Positions 30,890-35,908 of a stretch of DNA of 35,908 nt are shown here, piece after piece. Made by a program: the position numbers and the translations under genes. Position 1 is the first letter of the stretch; every line of letters begins with the position of its first letter. The notes under the pieces were generated by a model. It worked only from the letters and a program-made list of their open reading frames with translations. It was not told the DNA's origin and ran no database searches. Origin of the DNA: Acidobacteriaceae bacterium (lineage in GTDB: Bacteria > Acidobacteriota > Terriglobia > Terriglobales > Acidobacteriaceae); assembly GCA_003131585.1 (NCBI GenBank), contig PKVW01000057.1:47505-83412 (forward strand), given 5' to 3'.

Positions 30890-30909
30890 ATTCGAACGTT
30901 CGTTCGAAT
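30890..30909. promoter_or_regulatory. Palindromic TetR operator
   Basis: ATTCGAACG-TT-CGTTCGAAT: perfect 9-base arms around a 2-base centre, in the gap between the aldolase gene and the TetR gene. A 10-base partial match (CGTTCGTTCG) occurs at 26515-26524, just upstream of the crotonase gene, but without a second half. Confidence 0.75.
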
Positions 30910-30975
30910 CTAGTATACGGCAGTCCGATCCTCGATCACAAGTCTTGGGATTCCTGCCGGGGATCAACTCCGCTC

Positions 30976-32109
30976 TTAATTCCTTGTGTCCCCCAGCAGT
31001 CGCTCCACTTCGCCCTTCCCGTCGCCGGTGAGCGGCAGCAGCGGAAGCCGCACTGGGCCGCCAAAGTAGCCGTTGAAGTCCATGCCGTACTTCACGCCGG
31101 GAATCCCCAACTCGCCCACCACGCGTTGCGCGGCGGGAGCAATGCGTTCCTGCTTCAGCCGGGCCAACTCGGCGTCTCCCTCTTTCCACGCCGCGTAAAT
31201 CTCATAACACGACGTTGGCGCAAGACAGGCGAACGCGAGAATCGCTCCCACTGCTCCGGCATCGAGCGACGGATGCAGCTTCTGCGCTGCCCCCACCAGC
31301 ACCTGGAATCCGGCTTCCTTCTGCCGGGTTTTCATCTTGCCAACTATCGTGACCGCCGTCGAAGACGCTTTCCCTAAGAACGGCTGCGGGAGGCTCGTCC
31401 TTGGGCTCTTGGCCAAGGTGGGGTCAGTCTCCGAGATCGAACCCGTCAATGCCGCAACCTGTACCAGTTCGGCGGCATTTCCACTCGATCCGGCAGTCGC
31501 ACCCGCAAGCATGCGCGGCGTAACCGCGTCAAACGTCGCCGTCACGGTGGCGCTGCGCCGGATGTGCCGCGTGCCCTCCACCATCTTGCGGACTTTTTCC
31601 ACGTCTCCGCTCGATTCCTTGATCCCGATAACATTCGGATGCTCCGCCAGTTCGATCACCAGTTCGGCGGAAATGTCATAGCCCGTAGCCTGAGGAAAGT
31701 TGTAGATGATCACCGGCAGCGGCGAGCGGTCGGCCACCGTGCGGTAAAACGCCAGGATGTTCGCCGGCTGCATCTGCTTCTTGTAGTAATGCGGCGTGCG
31801 CACCATGGCAACGTCGTAGCCGAGTTCGGCGGCGTATTCGGTAAGCCGCAGCGTCTCAATCGCCGACTCGATCCCGGTTCCCGCAATCAGCACCTTATTC
31901 GGCGCAGCCGCCTCGCGTGCGGATTTCAGCACCCCGCGCCGCTCCTGGTCGGAGAGCAGAATGGCCTCCCCGGTCGAGCCGAGCACAACGATGCCAGCAC
32001 AGGGCGCGCGGGAGTAGCGCTCAACGTTGCTCTCGAGCTTTTTGTAGTACACGTTACCGTCGGGATAGAACGGCGTGATGATGGGAGGAAAAATCCCTTG
32101 GAGTAGCAT
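30976..32109 (-). CDS. Dihydrodipicolinate synthase/N-acetylneuraminate lyase family aldolase with large insertion
   Basis: A 377-residue class I aldolase. The barrel motifs are intact: GSTGEAILLS (44-53), IIYNFPQATG with Tyr136, and NVIGIKESSGD with the Schiff-base Lys164. Family members are usually about 290-310 residues. Here roughly 75 extra residues (about 185-262, Ser/Thr/Ala/Gly-rich, ending KMKTRQKEA) are inserted between the helix after the lysine strand and the next barrel strand (FQVLVGAAQKLHPSL). In-frame continuity suggests a real insertion. The lysA/dapB context is absent, so a 4-hydroxy-2-oxoglutarate aldolase or sugar-acid aldolase role is as likely as lysine biosynthesis. It starts 15 bases after the PIN toxin gene. 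Confidence 0.88.
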   Translation of the reverse strand: MLLQGIFPPIITPFYPDGNVYYKKLESNVERYSRAPCAGIVVLGSTGEAILLSDQERRGVLKSAREAAAPNKVLIAGTGIESAIETLRLTEYAAELGYDVAMVRTPHYYKKQMQPANILAFYRTVADRSPLPVIIYNFPQATGYDISAELVIELAEHPNVIGIKESSGDVEKVRKMVEGTRHIRRSATVTATFDAVTPRMLAGATAGSSGNAAELVQVAALTGSISETDPTLAKSPRTSLPQPFLGKASSTAVTIVGKMKTRQKEAGFQVLVGAAQKLHPSLDAGAVGAILAFACLAPTSCYEIYAAWKEGDAELARLKQERIAPAAQRVVGELGIPGVKYGMDFNGYFGGPVRLPLLPLTGDGKGEVERLLGDTRN

Positions 32110-32124
32110 GGCGAGTCAAGCGTA

Positions 32125-32532
32125 TCACTTCTTCGGCGGGCTCAGAAGAGGGATGGCTTCTCGCTTGTTCCGGCGGTAGACGCGAAAGTCATCTTCGTCG
32201 ACCGTGATGACCGTGTGCCGTGGGTAGAGTTCGCTCATGCGAATCAAACATAGATCGGCGAGGTCGGGATGCCGGTCTGCGTAGCGCGTCGCGAGATCGT
32301 GAAGATGTTCGAGATGGCTCGTGCAATCGAATGCAACGCGAACCACATTGTCTTTCAACATCCCAAGCACTCTCTCGCTTGACCGTAAGTGAAATGCGGT
32401 CTCAGCGAGCACTGCCTCGCAAGTCAGGACAGGCCATGTGATCTGCTCTGCTATCTCCATGGCCCAATCGTGATGTTGGTCTTTCTCTCTTCCAAGAGCC
32501 ACCAGCAGGCCGGTGTCTGCGATGGCATTCAT
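32125..32532 (-). CDS. vapC: PIN-domain toxin (VapC-like)
   Basis: A 135-residue PIN nuclease, probably cleaving RNA. The acidic positions are Asp6 (NAIADTGLLVALGRE), Glu near 44 (EAVLAETAFHL), Asp near 90-93 (HPDLADLCLIRMSEL), and the last strand VITVDEDDFRVYRR. The start overlaps the antitoxin gene by 4 bases. Length and gene order fit VapBC-type modules. Confidence 0.88.
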   Translation of the reverse strand: MNAIADTGLLVALGREKDQHHDWAMEIAEQITWPVLTCEAVLAETAFHLRSSERVLGMLKDNVVRVAFDCTSHLEHLHDLATRYADRHPDLADLCLIRMSELYPRHTVITVDEDDFRVYRRNKREAIPLLSPPKK

Positions 32533-32744
32533 CCGCGCGAGAACCCTTTGCGGGAGGAAACATCCGGCGGACCGCCCTTAATCACTCCGGCATACTTCCT
32601 CCAGGGCTGCCCTTTGTCCTTGGAAAGCGTGGTTTCCAGCGACTCACGAACGACGCGACCCACTGGCAGCCCAGTGCGACGAGCCACTTGCCGGAGACGA
32701 TCCAGAAGATCGGCAGGAAGGCGAACGCTAAGTGTGTTACTCAT
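32529..32744 (-). CDS. Ribbon-helix-helix (CopG-like) antitoxin
   Basis: A 71-residue protein starting MSNTLSVRLPADLLDRLRQV, a classic RHH beta-strand plus helix, followed by a second helix (LPVGRVVRESLETTL) and a basic tail that would wrap the toxin. I use ATG 32744; an earlier in-frame start at 32825 would add 27 non-family residues. A 4-base overlap with the PIN toxin shows coupling. Confidence 0.85.
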   Translation of the reverse strand: MSNTLSVRLPADLLDRLRQVARRTGLPVGRVVRESLETTLSKDKGQPWRKYAGVIKGGPPDVSSRKGFSRG

Positions 32745-32763
32745 GCGGATGTATTGTAACACA
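32733..32763. promoter_or_regulatory. Inverted repeat at the antitoxin start
   Basis: TGTGTTAC (32733-32740) and GTAACACA (32756-32763) are perfect 8-base arms 15 bases apart, straddling the antitoxin ATG. The symmetry and position suit autoregulation by the RHH antitoxin, but the left arm is inside the gene. Confidence 0.4.
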
Positions 32764-32861
32764 GACCGCTGTGCAGCATGTTTGCGATGGTCGCTCGACG
32801 CCACGTCCGAACCTCCGAAATCCACATTACGGTCTCGGGATACAACGGCGCCGACAATGGG

Positions 32862-35800
32862 CTATCGTCTCACCGCTCTCTCCGCGTGCAACTGCTGCAG
32901 CGCCCGAATGTTCACTTCGCCGCGTTGCAGCGCCGCGATGCCTTCCGCAGCCGCCCGCGCCGCCGAGAGCGTGGTAATGGTGGGAATGCGTGCCGTCACT
33001 GCGGCGCGCCGGATCGCCCTTTCATCGAACCACGGCTCAAGCCCTGTGGGCGTGTTGACGATGAGATGAATGCGCTGACCCTTGATCAAGTCCACCACGT
33101 TCGGACGGCCCTCTTTTACTTTGTACACGCGCTCCACTTTCATGCCAGCGGCTTCGATTACATCGCCCGTGCCTGAAGTCGCCACAAGCCTGAATCCCAT
33201 ATCCACAAACTTGCGCGCGACTTCGGCAACCAGGCGCTTATCGTGTTCCGTAACGCTGAGAAACACCGTCCCTTGCGTCGGCAGCTTCTGACCCGCAGCT
33301 AACTGGGCTTTCCCGAAGGCTTCTCCAAAGCTGTCACCCACGCCCATCACTTCGCCGGTGGATTTCATCTCCGGTCCCAGCACCGTGTCTACGCCGGGAA
33401 ACTTGTTCCACGGGAACACCGGCGACTTCACGTAATAGCAGCTTCCCGTGTCGAGATCGGCGCGCCGGTCGATATTTTCCGGCAGGAATTCGCGCAGCTT
33501 GCGTCCCGTCATCAGCCGCGCCGCAATCTTCGCCAATGGAACCCCCGTGGCCTTGGAAACATATGGCACGGTACGCGAAGCCCGCGGGTTCACCTCCAGC
33601 ACGTACACCTTTCCTCCCTCCGCGCCATTCCCCGACCCGCTGCCGTTGCCGCGTGGGATGGCGAACTGAATATTCATCAGCCCCACCACCTTCAGCGCCC
33701 GCGCCAGCTTGAACGTGTAGTCGCGCATGCGCTCCATGAGCGGTTGCGGAATATCCACCGCCGGCAGCACGCACGAGGAATCGCCGGAGTGAATGCCGGC
33801 CTCCTCGATGTGCTGCATGATTCCGCCGATCACCACGTCTTCGCCGTCAGAAAGCGCATCCACATCCACTTCAATCGCGTCTTCGAGAAAGTGATCGATC
33901 AGCACCGGACGATCGTGCGAGTACTCGACCGCCTCCTTCATATACCGCATCACGGATTCCTCATCGTACGCGATCACCATGGCGCGCCCGCCCAGCACGT
34001 AGGAGGGCCGCACCACCACTGGATATCCAACCCGCTTTGCTCCCTCAATGGCTTCTTCAAGTGACGTTGCCATTACGCCCGCCGCCTGCGGTATTTCCAA
34101 TTCTTCCAGTAGTTTGTTGAAGTGCTTGCGATCCTCGGCCAGATCAATCGACTCCGGAGACGTGCCGATAATGTTCACGCCCGCAGCCTTGAGCGGCAAA
34201 GCCAGGTTCAGCGGTGTCTGCCCGCCAAACTGCACGATTACGCCCACCGGGGCGCCCTTCGACGTCTCGTGCTGATAAATCGCCCATACGTCTTCAAACG
34301 TCAGCGGCTCAAAGTAGAGCCGGTCGCTGGTGTCGTAGTCCGTCGAAACGGTCTCAGGATTGCAATTGATCATGATCGTCTCGTACCCGTCTTCGCGCAG
34401 CGCGAACGAAGCGTGACAGCAGCAGTAATCGAACTCAATGCCCTGTCCGATACGGTTGGGCCCACTGCCCAGGATGATGATCTTCTTCTTGTCGGTCGGT
34501 GCGGCTTCGTCTTCGTCTTCGTAAGTCGAGTAAAGGTAGGGCGTGAAACTCTCGAATTCCGCCGCGCACGTGTCCACCCGCTTGTAGACCGGCAACACGC
34601 CGTGCTTCTTGCGCAGGTGGCGCACTTTCTCTTGTCCCTCCAGCCGCCACACGCTGGCCAGCCGCCCGTCGGAGAAGCCCATGCGCTTGGCCTCGCGCAG
34701 CACCTCGGTGGGAATCGACTCCATCGGGTGCTTCTCCAGTTCGAGCTGCATGTCGTTAATTTCCTTGAGCTGATAGAGGAACCAGGGATCCATCGAGGTC
34801 ATGGTCGCGAGCTGCTTCACCGTGTGCCCCTGCCGCAGCGCGTACTGAATGTATGCCAGGCGCTCCGGATGCGGTGTTACCAGCCGTTGCGTCAGGATTT
34901 TTGGCTCGATCTTCTCGCCTCCAATGCGCTTGCCCGTGTCAAGCGAGCGAATGCCCTTCATCAGCGCTTCTTTGAAAGTGCGGCCGATCGCCATCACTTC
35001 GCCGACCGACTTCATCTGAACCCCGAGGCTCTCGTCGGCTCCAGGAAACTTTTCGAACTGCCACTTCGGAATCTTCACCACCACATAATCGAGCGTGGGC
35101 TCGAAACACGCCGGCGTCTTGCGCGTGATGTCGTTGGGGATCTCGTCCAGCGTGTAGCCCACGGCGAGTTTCGCGGCAATCTTCGCAATGGGGAAGCCCG
35201 TGGCCTTCGACGCCAGCGCCGACGAGCGCGAGACGCGCGGGTTCATCTCGATCACCACCATGCGCCCGGTTTCAGGATTTATTCCAAACTGAATGTTCGA
35301 TCCGCCCGTATCCACGCCAATTTCGCGAATCACCGCAATCGCCGCATCGCGCATGGCCTGGTACTCGCGGTCGGTGAGTGTTTGTGCCGGCGCCACTGTG
35401 ATCGAATCGCCGGTGTGCACGCCCATGGGATCGAAATTTTCGATGGAACAGATGATGATGACGTTGTCCTTCGTGTCACGCATCACCTCAAGCTCGAATT
35501 CCTTCCATCCCAGCACCGACTCTTCAATCAGCGCTTCGTGTACGGGGGACATATCCAACCCGCGGGCAAGAACCTCGACTAACTCTTCGCGGTTGAAGGC
35601 GATTCCACCGCCGGTGCCGCCTAGCGTGAACGAAGGCCGAATGATTACAGGAAAGCCGATCTTGCCGGCGAACTCCAGGCCGTCTTTCGTGCTATTCACC
35701 AGCGCCGATTTGGGCACGTCAAGCCCAATCTTCTGCATCGCATCCTTGAAGAAGAGACGGTCCTCGGCTTTCTTGATGGCCTCGACCTTCGCGCCGATCA

Positions 35801-35908
35801 GACTCACGTTATACTTTTCAAGAACGCCGCCGTCAGAAAGCTCAATCGCGAGGTTGAGCGCAGTCTGCCCGCCCACCGTAGGCAGCACGGCAAAACCCGC
35901 GCCCGGCG
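32862..35908 (-). CDS. carB: Carbamoyl-phosphate synthase large subunit, 5' end cut by the window
   Basis: About 1015 codons of the large subunit that makes carbamoyl phosphate from ammonia, bicarbonate and two ATP. The frame is open to the window edge. The visible N-terminus ([20 protein letters not shown]) corresponds to roughly residue 75-80 of the full protein, so about 70 residues are missing. In order it has: the first ATP-grasp ([40 protein letters not shown]), the oligomerisation domain, the second phosphate domain ([68 protein letters not shown]), and the C-terminal methylglyoxal-synthase-like allosteric domain ([28 protein letters not shown]). A short linker GNGSGSGNG sits in the second ATP-grasp. 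It is otherwise a normal copy. Confidence 0.97.
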   Translation of the reverse strand, partial: PGAGFAVLPTVGGQTALNLAIELSDGGVLEKYNVSLIGAKVEAIKKAEDRLFFKDAMQKIGLDVPKSALVNSTKDGLEFAGKIGFPVIIRPSFTLGGTGGGIAFNREELVEVLARGLDMSPVHEALIEESVLGWKEFELEVMRDTKDNVIIICSIENFDPMGVHTGDSITVAPAQTLTDREYQAMRDAAIAVIREIGVDTGGSNIQFGINPETGRMVVIEMNPRVSRSSALASKATGFPIAKIAAKLAVGYTLDEIPNDITRKTPACFEPTLDYVVVKIPKWQFEKFPGADESLGVQMKSVGEVMAIGRTFKEALMKGIRSLDTGKRIGGEKIEPKILTQRLVTPHPERLAYIQYALRQGHTVKQLATMTSMDPWFLYQLKEINDMQLELEKHPMESIPTEVLREAKRMGFSDGRLASVWRLEGQEKVRHLRKKHGVLPVYKRVDTCAAEFESFTPYLYSTYEDEDEAAPTDKKKIIILGSGPNRIGQGIEFDYCCCHASFALREDGYETIMINCNPETVSTDYDTSDRLYFEPLTFEDVWAIYQHETSKGAPVGVIVQFGGQTPLNLALPLKAAGVNIIGTSPESIDLAEDRKHFNKLLEELEIPQAAGVMATSLEEAIEGAKRVGYPVVVRPSYVLGGRAMVIAYDEESVMRYMKEAVEYSHDRPVLIDHFLEDAIEVDVDALSDGEDVVIGGIMQHIEEAGIHSGDSSCVLPAVDIPQPLMERMRDYTFKLARALKVVGLMNIQFAIPRGNGSGSGNGAEGGKVYVLEVNPRASRTVPYVSKATGVPLAKIAARLMTGRKLREFLPENIDRRADLDTGSCYYVKSPVFPWNKFPGVDTVLGPEMKSTGEVMGVGDSFGEAFGKAQLAAGQKLPTQGTVFLSVTEHDKRLVAEVARKFVDMGFRLVATSGTGDVIEAAGMKVERVYKVKEGRPNVVDLIKGQRIHLIVNTPTGLEPWFDERAIRRAAVTARIPTITTLSAARAAAEGIAALQRGEVNIRALQQLHAERAVRR

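Noticed and set aside
34122-35582. A 486-codon plus-strand open frame opposite carB
   Set aside because: It is antisense to well-conserved ATP-grasp domains and is Arg/His/Leu-rich.

Overview
The window reads as a chromosomal segment of a GC-rich Gram-negative bacterium, most likely an acidobacterium (Terriglobia/Koribacter-like). The reasons are several small conserved proteins I associate with that phylum, a secreted S46 peptidase, a DUF4337 membrane protein, and dispersed hairpin repeats between genes. This placement is inference; no rRNA is present. Gene density is high. There is no phage, CRISPR array or insertion sequence.

Layout. 1-815: a two-gene toxin-antitoxin pair with a palindromic operator. 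877-6813: ftsK, a small zinc-ribbon-like protein, YjbQ, a DUF4337 membrane protein, a peroxiredoxin-like gene whose peroxidatic Cys codon is TGA (candidate selenocysteine), a secreted Cache protein and a VOC protein. 7010-11426: a guanidino-group hydrolase, a zinc-ribbon-like protein, an IclR regulator divergent from isocitrate lyase (aceA) with a paired operator, tRNA-Leu(GAG) and secG. 11583-14630: YtxH-like and DUF948-like envelope/stress proteins, tandem and dispersed repeats, a conserved cysteine-rich protein, an orphan PIN-like nuclease and a mostly gene-free stretch. 14631-18274: mnmA, a cysteine desulfurase gene broken by one TAA, and citrate synthase. 18538-20652: S46 dipeptidyl-peptidase.

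20674-30867 is the most distinctive block: a minus-strand cluster running TetR regulator, enoyl-CoA hydratase, aldehyde dehydrogenase, BoxB-like di-iron oxygenase, a dienoyl-CoA-hydratase-like crotonase, a three-subunit molybdenum enzyme resembling 4-hydroxybenzoyl-CoA reductase (HcrC, HcrA, HcrB), and an amidohydrolase. It looks like an aromatic acyl-CoA catabolic unit. It mixes an enzyme type known from anaerobic metabolism with an O2-dependent epoxidase type, and lacks the usual BoxA and BoxC partners. 30976-35908: a dihydrodipicolinate-synthase-family aldolase with a large internal insertion, a PIN/ribbon-helix-helix toxin-antitoxin pair, and carB running off the window edge.

The two observations I rate highest are the in-frame TGA at 5063-5065, exactly at the active-site position and followed by a SECIS-like hairpin, and the hybrid aromatic-CoA cluster.
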